This document shows positions 7,418 through 16,662 of a stretch of DNA of 36,399 bases, piece after piece. This DNA comes from Runella zeae DSM 19591. GTDB taxonomy: Bacteria > Bacteroidota > Bacteroidia > Cytophagales > Spirosomataceae. A program made the translations under genes and the position numbers. Location of the stretch: assembly GCF_000423565.1 (NCBI RefSeq), contig NZ_KE384049.1:27573-63971 (forward strand). Reading direction: 5' to 3'. Every line of letters begins with the position of its first letter. The stretch's first letter is position 1. The notes under the pieces were generated by a model. It did no database searches and was not told where the DNA came from. It saw nothing but the letters and a program-made list of their open reading frames with translations.

Positions 7418-9880
7418 ATGTCGAAAAACTTAGTAATTGTAGAGTCGCCGGCCAAGGCCAAAACCATTGAAGGGTATCTCGGAAATGATTTCACAGTCAA
7501 ATCAAGCTTCGGTCACGTCCGTGATTTGCCTGATAAGGACTTAGGCGTAGATGTTAAAAATGGATATGCTCCTGCTTACGAAATTTCGCCCGAAAAAACG
7601 AAGGTAGTCAATGAGTTAAAAAAAATAGCCAAGTCATCAGATGAGGTTTGGCTAGCTACTGACGACGACCGTGAGGGAGAAGCTATTTCGTGGCATTTGA
7701 AGGAAGCGTTGGGATTGTCAAACAATACCAAACGAATCGTATTTCGTGAAATCACGAAAGGTGCTTTACAAAAAGCGATTCAGAATCCACGCTCTATCGA
7801 TATGGACTTGGTGAATGCTCAGCAAGCCCGGCGGGTGTTAGACCGTCTTGTTGGGTATGAACTATCACCGGTGCTTTGGCGCAAAATCAAAATAGGAAAC
7901 AACAGTGCTTTGTCGGCAGGGCGAGTACAGTCAGTAGCGGTGCGCCTTATTGTAGAGCGTGAACGCGATATAGATACTCACGAATCTAAATCCTCTTATA
8001 AAGTAACAGCGCGTTTTGACCTCGAAGGCGGCAAAGTATTAGAAGCAGAATTGCCCAAAAACTTTGAAACTGAAACAGAAGCACGTGCTTTTTTAGAAAA
8101 ATGTAAAGGAGCTACTTTCAGTATTCGAAATCTAGAAGTAAAACCCGGAAAGAAATCGCCTGCACCGCCTTTTACGACTTCTACGCTTCAGCAAGAAGCT
8201 TCTCGCAAGTTGAGCTTTTCGGTATCTCAAACCATGACCGTCGCCCAAAAGCTTTACGAAGCTGGGAAGATTTCGTACATGCGTACCGACTCCACCAATC
8301 TATCTGAAGAAGCGCTGCAAAAAGCAAAAGACCAGATTATCAACGAATACGGACAGAAATATCATTATCAACGAGTCTATAAAACCAAATCAGAATCGGC
8401 CCAAGAAGCTCACGAAGCCATTCGGCCTACCAATTTTGGAGAGCTTAAAGCCAGCAATGACCGTAATGAGCAGCGTCTGTATGAACTGATTTGGAAACGT
8501 GCCATTGCTTCCCAAATGTCTGACGCTCAGCTTGAGCGTACAATTGCCACTGTCGGGATTTCGACCACTAGCGAAGAACTCATAGCTCAAGGAGAAATCA
8601 TCAAATTTGACGGATTTCTAAAAGTTTATTTGGAATCTAAAGACGACGAAGAAGAAGAAACCAAAGGAATGCTTCCTCCGCTTAAGATTGGACAATCATT
8701 ATTGCTCAATCTTCTCAAAGCCACCCAAAAATTTTCCCGTCCCAAACCTCGTTTCACGGAAGCAAGTTTGGTCAAGCAACTAGAAGAGATGGGCATTGGG
8801 CGGCCTTCTACTTATGCCCCTACCCTCTCGACCATTATCAAGCGTGAATATGTAGTAAAGCAAGATAAAAAAGGACAAGAAAGAGAGTTTAAAGAACTGG
8901 TTCTGAAACAAAACGAAATCAAGGAAACCATAGGGAAAGAGAATTTTGGTGCTGAAAAAGCAAAATTATTTCCCACCAATACCGGTATGGTGGTAAATGA
9001 TTTTCTGGTTGAGTTGTTTCCTGATGTAGTAGACTATTCGTTTACGGCCAATGTCGAAAAAGAATTTGACGAAATCGCAGAAGGAAAGCTTTCTTGGCAG
9101 CAGATGATTGATGGCTTCTATCAAGGCTTTCACCAAAAAATTGGTGAAGTAGAAGGTTCTAAAATTCTTAAAAAAGCAGAAGCAAGGGAGCTAGGACTCG
9201 ACCCCAAATCGGGTAAGCCAGTTTCGGCTAGAATTGGGAAATTTGGGCCTTATGTCCAAATTGGCGAAGCCACCGAAGACAGCAAGCCCCAATATGCCAA
9301 CCTCAAAAAAGGCCAACTCGTCGAAACCATTACCTTAGAAGAAGCTTTAGAGCTATTTGCCCTTCCACGAGAAGTTGGATTTTTTGAAGATAAATCTATG
9401 ATCATTGGAGTTGGTAAATATGGCCCTTATGTCAAGCATGATGATAAATACTACTCGCTCGACCGCAACGACGACCCCTATACGGTTGAAGCCGAACGTT
9501 GTATAGAAATAATCCGTCTCAAGCGTGGCGACCTTGCCAATGAAGGTGAAGGCCTCGGCGAACTCGAAGGCAAACCTCTCACTACAGGTACAGGGCGATA
9601 CGGACCGTATGTCAAACATGATGATAAATATTACTCTTTACCTAAAGGCAAAACCCTTCAAAGCCTGACGAGAGAAGAAGCATTAGAAATCATTCAGAAA
9701 AAACGAGAAGTCGAAAACAACAAAACGATCCGTGAGTTTCCCGAAAATCCAACGGTAAAAGTATTGAGAGGCCCTTATGGCCCTTATATTGCAGTAGGTA
9801 AGCGAAATATCAAGATTCCAAAAGATACCGATCCCACTACGCTTACTTTGGAAGATTGCTTGAAATTGGCAGGAAGCTAA
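7418..9880 (+). CDS. topA: DNA topoisomerase I (type IA)
   Basis: This enzyme relaxes negative supercoils by transient single-strand cleavage. The 820-aa protein has an N-terminal Toprim domain (VESPAKAKTI near 7-16, DDDREGE near 84-90), the IA core with the catalytic tyrosine Tyr287 in SYMRTDSTN, and FTEASLVKQLEEMGIGRPST near 445-464. Instead of zinc ribbons, the C-terminus carries topoisomerase C-terminal repeats with G-[KRP]-[FY]-GPY cores, at least four of them, the middle two sharing GPYVKHDDKYYSL. This cysteine-free tail is common in Bacteroidota. An ATG at 7397 is also in frame, but the promoter position and the family N-terminus (MSKNLVIVESPAK) favour 7418. A strong terminator follows. 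Confidence 0.96.
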   Translation: MSKNLVIVESPAKAKTIEGYLGNDFTVKSSFGHVRDLPDKDLGVDVKNGYAPAYEISPEKTKVVNELKKIAKSSDEVWLATDDDREGEAISWHLKEALGLSNNTKRIVFREITKGALQKAIQNPRSIDMDLVNAQQARRVLDRLVGYELSPVLWRKIKIGNNSALSAGRVQSVAVRLIVERERDIDTHESKSSYKVTARFDLEGGKVLEAELPKNFETETEARAFLEKCKGATFSIRNLEVKPGKKSPAPPFTTSTLQQEASRKLSFSVSQTMTVAQKLYEAGKISYMRTDSTNLSEEALQKAKDQIINEYGQKYHYQRVYKTKSESAQEAHEAIRPTNFGELKASNDRNEQRLYELIWKRAIASQMSDAQLERTIATVGISTTSEELIAQGEIIKFDGFLKVYLESKDDEEEETKGMLPPLKIGQSLLLNLLKATQKFSRPKPRFTEASLVKQLEEMGIGRPSTYAPTLSTIIKREYVVKQDKKGQEREFKELVLKQNEIKETIGKENFGAEKAKLFPTNTGMVVNDFLVELFPDVVDYSFTANVEKEFDEIAEGKLSWQQMIDGFYQGFHQKIGEVEGSKILKKAEARELGLDPKSGKPVSARIGKFGPYVQIGEATEDSKPQYANLKKGQLVETITLEEALELFALPREVGFFEDKSMIIGVGKYGPYVKHDDKYYSLDRNDDPYTVEAERCIEIIRLKRGDLANEGEGLGELEGKPLTTGTGRYGPYVKHDDKYYSLPKGKTLQSLTREEALEIIQKKREVENNKTIREFPENPTVKVLRGPYGPYIAVGKRNIKIPKDTDPTTLTLEDCLKLAGS

Positions 9881-9910
9881 GTTTTCAACATTTTCTTAAA
9901 TACAAATTTC

Positions 9911-9950
9911 ACAAAGCGTCGCTCGTCAAATACGGGCGACGCTTTGTTTT
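9911..9950 (+). terminator. topA terminator
   Basis: A 12-bp perfect stem (ACAAAGCGTCGC at 9911-9922 with GCGACGCTTTGT at 9936-9947) extends by a wobble and three more pairs to a 5-base loop, and is followed by Ts. It begins 31 bases after the topA stop. Confidence 0.9.
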
Positions 9951-10185
9951 AACTTGCAAAGTCTTGAAATAATTTTCTGATAAAAATCAACGATTTAGTT
10001 TGCGTCAGAGACGCAGCATCATTTTTTACCCCAAACGATAGTTTGAGACCAGTTTTTATCGCTTTTTTTACCATAGGTACTACATTTTCAGTTCAAAATC
10101 TTAAACAAATCATCCACCTATTTTCTCGGAAAATAGTCGTAAATTAGTCCTTTCAAACCTATTTTTACTCCTAAACACTTAGCTC
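9951..10185. other. Intergenic region upstream of the dienelactone hydrolase gene
   Basis: A second small hairpin lies at 10001-10015 (TGCGTC-AGA-GACGCA), followed after six bases by a T6 tract; it may be a back-up terminator or a dispersed repeat. No exact TAnnTTTG box was found before the gene at 10186, so its promoter is not identified. Confidence 0.4.
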
Positions 10186-11043
10186 ATGGATCAACGTATC
10201 ATAAACCTTTTTGATGAATATACCCACAAGCCGCTTAAAAGGGAGGATTTTTTACAACGCCTCACTACGCTCACAGGTAGCACTACCGCAGCAATGGCAG
10301 TTTTGCCTTTGTTAGAAATTAACTATGCACATGCTACTACTGTCAAGCCTAATGATGAGCGTCTCGTTATCGAAAATATTACTTATCCCGGAGAAGATAC
10401 CCAAATGAAAGGCTATTTGGCACGCCCTGCCGCTGCGGGCAAATATCCTGCCGTAGTAGTCATCCACGAAAATCGTGGTATCAATCCTCACATTGAAGAT
10501 GTGACAAGGCGGGTAGCTTTAGCAGGTTTTATTGCCTTGGCACCCGACGCCCTATCGCCTTTTGGAGGAACGCCTGCCGACGCCGAACAAGTCCGTACTT
10601 ATTTTGGTCAATTGGATGCCAAGAAAAACCTTAGCAATTTTGTCAAAGCTTTTGACTACCTGAAAGGTCGCAACGACTGTACTGGCAAAACAGGCTGTGT
10701 AGGTTTCTGCTGGGGTGGTGCCATGGCCAATCAGCTAGCAGTCAATGTACCTACTCTCAATGCCGCCGTGGCCTACTATGGACGCCAAGCCGAGGCTGCC
10801 GATGTACCCAAAATCAAAGCTAGTTTGATGCTGCATTATGGCGCATTAGACGAACGAGTCAACGCGGGGATTCCAGCCTATGAAGAAGCTCTCAAAAAAG
10901 CAGGTACTGATTATCAACTCTACATATACGAAGGGGCACAGCACGCTTTCAACAACGACACGGCTCCCACTCGCTACAACGAAGCCGTCGCCAAATTGGC
11001 GTGGGAACGAACGATAGGGCTTTTTAATAAAAAACTAAAATAA
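10186..11043 (+). CDS. Dienelactone hydrolase family protein, probably exported
   Basis: The 285-aa alpha/beta hydrolase has the Cys-Asp-His triad of dienelactone hydrolases: Cys175 in GFCWGG, Asp222 in GALDERV and His253 in AQHAF, with the IHENRG segment (Glu95) where the family has its catalytic-site Glu. Residues 1-50 form an unusual leader, KPLKREDFLQRLTTLTGS followed by an alanine/leucine-rich stretch to AHA, which looks like a Tat-type signal with Lys-Arg instead of Arg-Arg. The substrate is unknown; family members hydrolyse lactones and esters and the label does not imply chloroaromatic degradation. It is a single gene with its own terminator. Confidence 0.9.
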   Translation: MDQRIINLFDEYTHKPLKREDFLQRLTTLTGSTTAAMAVLPLLEINYAHATTVKPNDERLVIENITYPGEDTQMKGYLARPAAAGKYPAVVVIHENRGINPHIEDVTRRVALAGFIALAPDALSPFGGTPADAEQVRTYFGQLDAKKNLSNFVKAFDYLKGRNDCTGKTGCVGFCWGGAMANQLAVNVPTLNAAVAYYGRQAEAADVPKIKASLMLHYGALDERVNAGIPAYEEALKKAGTDYQLYIYEGAQHAFNNDTAPTRYNEAVAKLAWERTIGLFNKKLK

Positions 11044-11064
11044 GGTATCTTTAAAAATATTTTT

Positions 11065-11117
11065 GTCCCTTCCATTATTTAGAGCTTTTTAAATAATGGA
11101 AGGGGCAACTTTTTTTT
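11065..11117 (+). terminator. Terminator of the dienelactone hydrolase gene
   Basis: A 17-bp stem (11065-11081 with 11090-11106, one G-T wobble) closes on an 8-base loop and is followed by AAC and a T8 tract. It sits 21 bases after the stop codon. Confidence 0.92.
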
Positions 11118-11174
11118 GCGCGTGTTTATCCCATTTTTTTGAATTCATTTTCTTTTATTATAAATTCCAAAAAC

Positions 11175-11501
11175 ATGAATTGGTTGATTTTGATTGTGGC
11201 AGGCTTGTTTGAAGTAGCTTTTACGACCTGCTTGAGTAAAGCCAAAGAAACCACTGGCAATACTGCCATAAGCTGGATGGTGGGTTTCTTTTTAAGCCTC
11301 ATTATTAGTATGTATCTTCTTTACAAAGCCACGCAGGTTTTACCCATGGGAACAGCCTATGCCGTGTGGACAGGTATTGGTGCGGTAGGTACAGTATTGA
11401 TAGGAATTTTGTTTTTCAAAGAATCCACTGATTTCTGGCGTTTGTTTTTCATTTTTACCCTTATCGGTTCCATTATTGGCCTAAAAGTAGTATCTCACTA
11501 A
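11175..11501 (+). CDS. SMR family exporter of the Gdx/SugE (guanidinium) type
   Basis: The 108-aa protein has four transmembrane helices and the SMR core Glu13 in GLFEVAF. LPMGTAYAVWTGIGAVGT and the terminal GLKVVSH are the pattern of the SugE/Gdx branch, whose characterised members exchange guanidinium for protons, rather than the EmrE drug-efflux branch. It works as an antiparallel homodimer in the inner membrane. The frame is open to 11139, but ATG 11175 (MNWLILIVAG) matches the family N-terminus. The 57 bases between the preceding terminator and this start are too short for a known guanidine riboswitch, so riboswitch control is unlikely here. A terminator follows. Confidence 0.88.
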   Translation: MNWLILIVAGLFEVAFTTCLSKAKETTGNTAISWMVGFFLSLIISMYLLYKATQVLPMGTAYAVWTGIGAVGTVLIGILFFKESTDFWRLFFIFTLIGSIIGLKVVSH

Positions 11502-11522
11502 CCAAGTTATCCCATAAAAAAG

Positions 11523-11555
11523 CCCTTCCAACGATGCTGGAAGGGACTTTTTTTT
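11523..11555 (+). terminator. Terminator of the SMR gene
   Basis: An 8-bp perfect stem (CCCTTCCA at 11523-11530 with TGGAAGGG at 11538-11545), 7-base loop, then AC and a T8 tract. It separates this gene from the convergent TonB receptor gene. Confidence 0.88.
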
Positions 11556-11591
11556 AACGGAGTGGATATAGGAAAAGCTATCTAATTTCGA

Positions 11592-14264
11592 TTAGTTACC
11601 ACGACGACCGCCGCCACTACCCTGAACACCTTGACCTCCTGCCGAGTCTCCACTATTATCACCACCTTGTTTGGAGTCATCGTTGTTTACACTTTTCTTA
11701 CGTTGGAAGAAGTTGCCGTCGAAGCTCATTTTTCCAAAACGCTTGCGGAAAGTGATACGGAAACCACGGTTGTACATCAAATTGACCTGCTCTTGGGTAA
11801 ATACATTGCCAGGGGTATTGCTTTCCAAGTTGGTACGCTGACGGAAGGCATTTTGTAAGAAGTTTTCAGCACCAAAGCCAAGGCTTGCTTGCTGTTTCTT
11901 GAATTCTTTCAAGATATTGAGACTATATCCCATAAAGCCACCTCTGGTACCTTGAAGTTGGATTTCGCGCGCTCGTCCAAAGCCAAACAATTGGGCACTC
12001 CAATCTTTGCCAAGCTGGTACTGAACTTGACCAAAGAGATTGAAAGTCCAGTTTTGATTGCTCACTCCCAATGCTGGGCTATTGAGTGTAATATACCGAA
12101 CGTCTACGTTACCATTGATAGTAAGGGTACGAATGGGTTTCACCATCGCAAATACGTTAAACCCATAAGCGCTATTGCTACCGATGTTTTGGTAGGTCGT
12201 CAACAAAGTGTTATTGCTTATTACCACATTACCTACGCTTACACCTTGTGCTTGAGTAAGCTGATTAAACAATTCCTGTCCTCCTCTAAAACGTACAGTT
12301 TCAATGGAATTGGTAGTCAAACGAGTATAGACTGAAAAATTGAGGGTAGTAGTTTTGAAGAAAGTACTCAAATTCACTTCAAAGTTGTTGGTGTATTCTG
12401 GATCCAAATTTGGATTACCAAACGACACATTAAAAGGATCGCTTTGCGCAACGTTAGGATTCAAAAATTGCACCGAAGGGCGTTGGATACGGCGGTTGTA
12501 GCTAAAACGAATGGTCTTACCACCTTTTAGACTTTTTGATACTGTCACGCTTGGCACTAACGTACCAAAATTTGGCAAATTCACTTTAGGAGCATCTTGG
12601 TATTGAGCGCCAATTTGGGTGTATTCATAGCGAAGCCCAGGTTTGAAACCCCACTTATTGTTGGTTTGAAACAAGAAAGACAAATAACCCGCAAACACAT
12701 TTTGATCATAACTAAAGATATTGGTACGTTGCGGATTAGCGATATAATTGCCTCGGCCTGTGCTGTCATAGTTGAAGCGAAAATCACTTTCGATATGGCG
12801 CAAAATCATCTTAGCACCCGTTTCGATTTGGGCGTATTTGCTCAAAGGATCTTGGTAGTCAATCTGCAAAGTACGCTCTTGCGTATAGCTCTTGTTGGGG
12901 TTGCTTTCACGATAAAAAATCTCTCCTGCCGAAGCACCTCTGTATTGGTCACGTGTGTAGCTATTATCACCCGTATTTTGACTTAATTGCGCCAACACAC
13001 TAAACTCCTTGTTTTCTTTCTCAAATTTGCGGGTATAGTCAAAGTTGACATCTAAGTTATTCCCAATATTTTTGGTATCAATCTGATTACCAAATGTAGG
13101 CGTAGTCACCGTTCCAAAAATGCTGTACGATTGCTGCGTGTTTTCAAGATTGAACGCCCTACGGCTGTTACGCACACTCAAAGTAAAGTTATCTTTGGCA
13201 GTTGGCGAATAGTCAAGGCTTAGTTGCACATTACCAAAGCCTCCAAGTTGCTGTCCGTCGTTTTCTTGGCGCGTACGCAAAAAGTCACCCGAAGGAAGTT
13301 GACGACTGATATTGATATAACCACCAGTAGGCGGGTACATCATACGCCCACCACCGTTGATCGAAACACCCAGTTTTTTGGTACGAAGGTTCACATTCCC
13401 AAACAAATTGCTAGAACGGTTTCCCGCAGCCACGTCAATCGAGCCTGTAATTCCTTGTAGCGTATTTTTCTTGGTGATGATATTGATAATCCCCGCCGAA
13501 CCTTCGGCATCATACTTGGCAGATGGAGATGTAATCACTTCAATCGTCTTGATTTGATCCGAAGGAATCATTTTCAAGGCATCTGCCACGCTGTTGGCTA
13601 CAATGGTAGAAGGTTTACCATTGATAAGCACTCTGATGTTTTGGCTACCACGCATCGACACGTTTCCGTCTAGGTCAACCGACAACATCGGAACCTTACG
13701 CAATACATCTCCGGCATCGCCACCGGCATTAGAGATGTCTTTTTCGGCATTGTATACCAATCTATCTACTTTATCTTCAACGATAGGTTTTTCACCTACT
13801 ACAGTTACTTCTGCCAAACTCCGAACATCTGGTGGGAGATTGATAGTCCCTAGATTTTGTTCTTTATTTCCTTTGCCTATGGTAAGCTTAGCGACTTCAA
13901 AGTTTTTGTAACCAATAAAACTCGCTACAAATTTAAATTCTCCATCAGGAACACCTTTGAGCAAAAAAGCACCCTTTACATCCGTAACCCCACCATCAAT
14001 GGGCTTTCCTGATTTGATCTCAAAAAGAGCGACGGTAGCATACTCAACGGGCTTTCCGGTCAATGAATCGATAATAACCCCAGATACGCGGCCATTGCCA
14101 CGAGGCAAATCAGGCATTTGCTGCTGTTGTTGTTCTTGGCCAAATCCTCGGTTTCCACCGCCTCCACGACCACCGCCTCCAAACCCTCCACCACCCGGGA
14201 ATTGGGCTTGAAGCGAATAAGAAAAACCTAAAACGGCTGTTAAAATGTAAACAAACTTTTTCAT
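11592..14264 (-). CDS. TonB-dependent outer-membrane receptor
   Basis: The 890-aa outer-membrane protein has a signal peptide (1-20, ending LQAQ), a Gly/Gln-rich spacer (about 22-50), a carboxypeptidase-regulatory-like beta-sandwich domain (about 57-140: VSGVIIDSLTGKPVEYATV), the connecting LAEVTVVGEKP segment, a plug domain (about 165-265, including RVLINGKPS and the plug-end block SAKYDAEGSAGIINIITKK), and a large beta-barrel of the type annotated 'outer membrane beta-barrel family protein'. The C-terminus is a Gly/Ser-rich tail after about residue 865 rather than a terminal aromatic. The substrate is unknown: no SusD partner is adjacent, so it is not a typical polysaccharide-utilisation SusC. 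Confidence 0.9.
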   Translation of the reverse strand: MKKFVYILTAVLGFSYSLQAQFPGGGGFGGGGRGGGGNRGFGQEQQQQQMPDLPRGNGRVSGVIIDSLTGKPVEYATVALFEIKSGKPIDGGVTDVKGAFLLKGVPDGEFKFVASFIGYKNFEVAKLTIGKGNKEQNLGTINLPPDVRSLAEVTVVGEKPIVEDKVDRLVYNAEKDISNAGGDAGDVLRKVPMLSVDLDGNVSMRGSQNIRVLINGKPSTIVANSVADALKMIPSDQIKTIEVITSPSAKYDAEGSAGIINIITKKNTLQGITGSIDVAAGNRSSNLFGNVNLRTKKLGVSINGGGRMMYPPTGGYINISRQLPSGDFLRTRQENDGQQLGGFGNVQLSLDYSPTAKDNFTLSVRNSRRAFNLENTQQSYSIFGTVTTPTFGNQIDTKNIGNNLDVNFDYTRKFEKENKEFSVLAQLSQNTGDNSYTRDQYRGASAGEIFYRESNPNKSYTQERTLQIDYQDPLSKYAQIETGAKMILRHIESDFRFNYDSTGRGNYIANPQRTNIFSYDQNVFAGYLSFLFQTNNKWGFKPGLRYEYTQIGAQYQDAPKVNLPNFGTLVPSVTVSKSLKGGKTIRFSYNRRIQRPSVQFLNPNVAQSDPFNVSFGNPNLDPEYTNNFEVNLSTFFKTTTLNFSVYTRLTTNSIETVRFRGGQELFNQLTQAQGVSVGNVVISNNTLLTTYQNIGSNSAYGFNVFAMVKPIRTLTINGNVDVRYITLNSPALGVSNQNWTFNLFGQVQYQLGKDWSAQLFGFGRAREIQLQGTRGGFMGYSLNILKEFKKQQASLGFGAENFLQNAFRQRTNLESNTPGNVFTQEQVNLMYNRGFRITFRKRFGKMSFDGNFFQRKKSVNNDDSKQGGDNSGDSAGGQGVQGSGGGRRGN

Positions 14265-14420
14265 TAGAATTATTTAAGTGAGTATGTTGTTCAGAAGGAT
14301 TCTCTACTACTTATGACAAAATTTCAGGTACAAATGTTGCACCTAAAGAGTTAGGAATCGGAGAAAAACGACCAACTACAACGTAGACTCGACTAAACAG
14401 GGGAGAAATATAGACGAAAA

Positions 14421-16457
14421 TTAGTCGAACAAGGGCCAATTGACTCCAAAGCCCAACGAACGCCCGACCACGGGATAATAAGGAGTAGAAAAATAACCAG
14501 GGTTTAGTAACCCTTGTGCAGCATTCGCCATTTTCACAAACAATCTGACGCGTTTGATGCGCGCATTCAGAAATAATTCAGAATAAACTACCCCCTCGGT
14601 TTTGATGCGATTTTGGAGAAAAAACTGCTGTGTAAGAGGCATATAATCATCCGCATAATAAGCCGACTTATAGTGTATCTCTGCCCCTACTTGAAGATAC
14701 AACACCTTGGCATAGATAAAATCAAAAGAAGCACGGAAGTTGGCAAAAAAGCGCGGAATACGAATGATATCGTTGTTGGAAGAAATAGTGTAATAGGTTT
14801 GAGCGATGAATTGAAATTTACGAGGCTTCCATTCGGCGATGCCTCCTACGCGTAACACACTAAAAGGAGAAGCAAATTGTCTCACTACCGCTGCTGTGTC
14901 ATAATAAAGATAATTGTTGATTAAATGATAGTCCAAGCGAGGGAGCAGCTTAATGGTATTTGTATTAAAATTTATCTGCCCATAAATGTTGTTGGAGTTC
15001 ATCAAATTAAAATCATTTTTCCATCCCAAATGATTGCTATGGTAATATTGCTGAAGTAAAGTTGGCGACGAAAATACTGAATAATAACCCGCCGAAAACC
15101 ATTTACTGACAATTTCGCCTTTGAGCTTAAAGTCCCGTCCCAACAAATACTCGAATTCAGCGGTGGCTCGCTGTGTGCTGTCTTTCAGGTAATAAGCAAG
15201 CCAAAGCCCTACAAAGTTTTCGAAACGCCGATGAGTGGAAGTGCCGTTGGTGGAGTCAACAGCCACAATAGTTTGAAGGGCTGTTAGTTTTGGTGGCGTT
15301 ATCATGTTATGGTTTTCAACCATACTTAATATCCTTTGACGATAGTGCGCACGATAATTGAATCCTTTGTATCGGCCTTTGATACCAAATTTGTTTTCAA
15401 TCAACCTAAACTTTACTTCTTGACGCGTACTAGTAGAGTTGTACAAATAATCATAATATGACAAAGTCGGAACTTTGGAAAAAGTAGGGAATCTTGTAGT
15501 ACTATCTGGATAATAGACCCTATAAAAACCGTAAGTTTGTGCATTGGCCAAATTGGCATCCGAATACACATTGATGCTTCTCTTATAGTCAAAAACGTGA
15601 TAAAACTGTAAACCAGGTACCCATGCGTATTGATGATAAACGTGCCAATTGTTGCGTCGTTCCCACGACTGTGCCGTTTTAAGGATCGCCGAAGGATTAT
15701 TGTATTCTATTACTCCATTTCCAAAATTGAGGCTATCAGGAGACATTCCACCTTGCTCATAAGCGCTATGATTGAGGTGATTAAACTGTCCCAATAAGAC
15801 ATATTTATCGTTTTTGGAGCGATAGTTTCCGTGAAATACAAAAGCCCAATTTTGCGTAAGGTTTACTTGCGAATCTGATGACCCGCTCGTACCAAAATAC
15901 TTGTTGGTCGTAAAACGTTGCGCATTGATACCTAGATTGAGACGAGGCGTAAGGTTTTGGCTATGGTCAAAGCGGGCGATATTTTGCCCCAATCCACCCA
16001 GCGTCAAAAAGAGATTGGTATAAGGTGATTTGGTATCATAAAATTTCACTTCATTGATAGGATAAGCGTATGGTGTATAAGCTTCATAACCAAACTGAGT
16101 ACCAATCTGCTCAACCGGTCTGAAAAACACAAAACGAGAAGCTGTCCCCAAATTCCCCAAATCTACCAATTGATAATCAGAACGTTGAACAAAATTATAG
16201 TGATGAAAAGCATTGTAAGAAGTGTCAACTCGATAAAGTGCTTTCACATTGTTAAACACATCCTCTTCCAACATGTATTTGGTAGTATGGGGGCCATATA
16301 TCATTTTGGTAGAGTCATCAATCTGCACTTGGCCACCTTGCCCCATCCCTCCTTGGGTCTGCCCAGAACCCAACGAACCACCCGACGGAAGCCTGATTTG
16401 CCCCAACGTTGAGAGGGCATAAAAACCGAAGAAAATAATGTACAGCCACTTTTTCAC
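14421..16457 (-). CDS. Putative porin (Porin_10-type outer-membrane beta-barrel)
   Basis: The 678-aa product matches the Bacteroidota 'putative porin' family: signal peptide (MKKWLYIIFFGFYALSTLGQ), a short Gly/Gln-rich spacer (about 22-45), then the conserved start DDSTKMIYGPHTTKYMLEED and a long region of alternating aromatic/polar beta-strands typical of a barrel. The start codon is GTG at 16457; no ATG lies close by in frame, and MKK-type signal peptides support this start. TAACTTTG on the minus strand (16462-16469) matches a -7 box but is so close to the GTG that it would imply a nearly leaderless mRNA. It lies upstream of the TonB receptor gene with about 155 bases between them. Confidence 0.85.
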   Translation of the reverse strand: MKKWLYIIFFGFYALSTLGQIRLPSGGSLGSGQTQGGMGQGGQVQIDDSTKMIYGPHTTKYMLEEDVFNNVKALYRVDTSYNAFHHYNFVQRSDYQLVDLGNLGTASRFVFFRPVEQIGTQFGYEAYTPYAYPINEVKFYDTKSPYTNLFLTLGGLGQNIARFDHSQNLTPRLNLGINAQRFTTNKYFGTSGSSDSQVNLTQNWAFVFHGNYRSKNDKYVLLGQFNHLNHSAYEQGGMSPDSLNFGNGVIEYNNPSAILKTAQSWERRNNWHVYHQYAWVPGLQFYHVFDYKRSINVYSDANLANAQTYGFYRVYYPDSTTRFPTFSKVPTLSYYDYLYNSTSTRQEVKFRLIENKFGIKGRYKGFNYRAHYRQRILSMVENHNMITPPKLTALQTIVAVDSTNGTSTHRRFENFVGLWLAYYLKDSTQRATAEFEYLLGRDFKLKGEIVSKWFSAGYYSVFSSPTLLQQYYHSNHLGWKNDFNLMNSNNIYGQINFNTNTIKLLPRLDYHLINNYLYYDTAAVVRQFASPFSVLRVGGIAEWKPRKFQFIAQTYYTISSNNDIIRIPRFFANFRASFDFIYAKVLYLQVGAEIHYKSAYYADDYMPLTQQFFLQNRIKTEGVVYSELFLNARIKRVRLFVKMANAAQGLLNPGYFSTPYYPVVGRSLGFGVNWPLFD

Positions 16458-16523
16458 GCCGCAAAGTTAGCAAAGTTTTGGGTCTACGATGAAGCATGCT
16501 GGTGTGAAGTATGACTTTTCTAA

Positions 16524-16557
16524 ATTTCACTACTGACTATCAGTTTTTTAGTGAAAT
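16524..16557. repeat. Inverted repeat in the porin/lysozyme divergent region
   Basis: ATTTCACTA at 16524-16532 is repeated in inverted form as TAGTGAAAT at 16549-16557, with a 16-base spacer. It lies between divergent genes and could be an operator for either. The TTTCACT core also occurs in the two T6SS promoters near 31130 and 31712. Confidence 0.5.
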
Positions 16558-16625
16558 ATTTTCGCTAAAATTTAAGGATATTTAACCTTTTTAGTTTTCG
16601 GTTAGGGAATAACTTTACGGGATGT

Positions 16626-16633
16626 TAAATTTG
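16626..16633 (+). promoter_or_regulatory. Putative -7 box of the lysozyme gene
   Basis: TAAATTTG matches TAnnTTTG exactly and lies 29 bases upstream of the ATG at 16663. No clear TTTG -33 box is found at the expected distance, so activation by a regulator is possible. Confidence 0.45.
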
Positions 16634-16662
16634 TTAGTGTTCAGCCAAACAAAACAAAGCTC

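Noticed and set aside
10001-10015. Small hairpin TGCGTC-AGA-GACGCA as a regulatory RNA
   Set aside because: Only a 6-bp stem and no further structure; at most a weak terminator or dispersed repeat.
11118-11174. Guanidine riboswitch upstream of the SMR gene
   Set aside because: Only 57 bases between the preceding terminator and the start; no room for a known guanidine aptamer.
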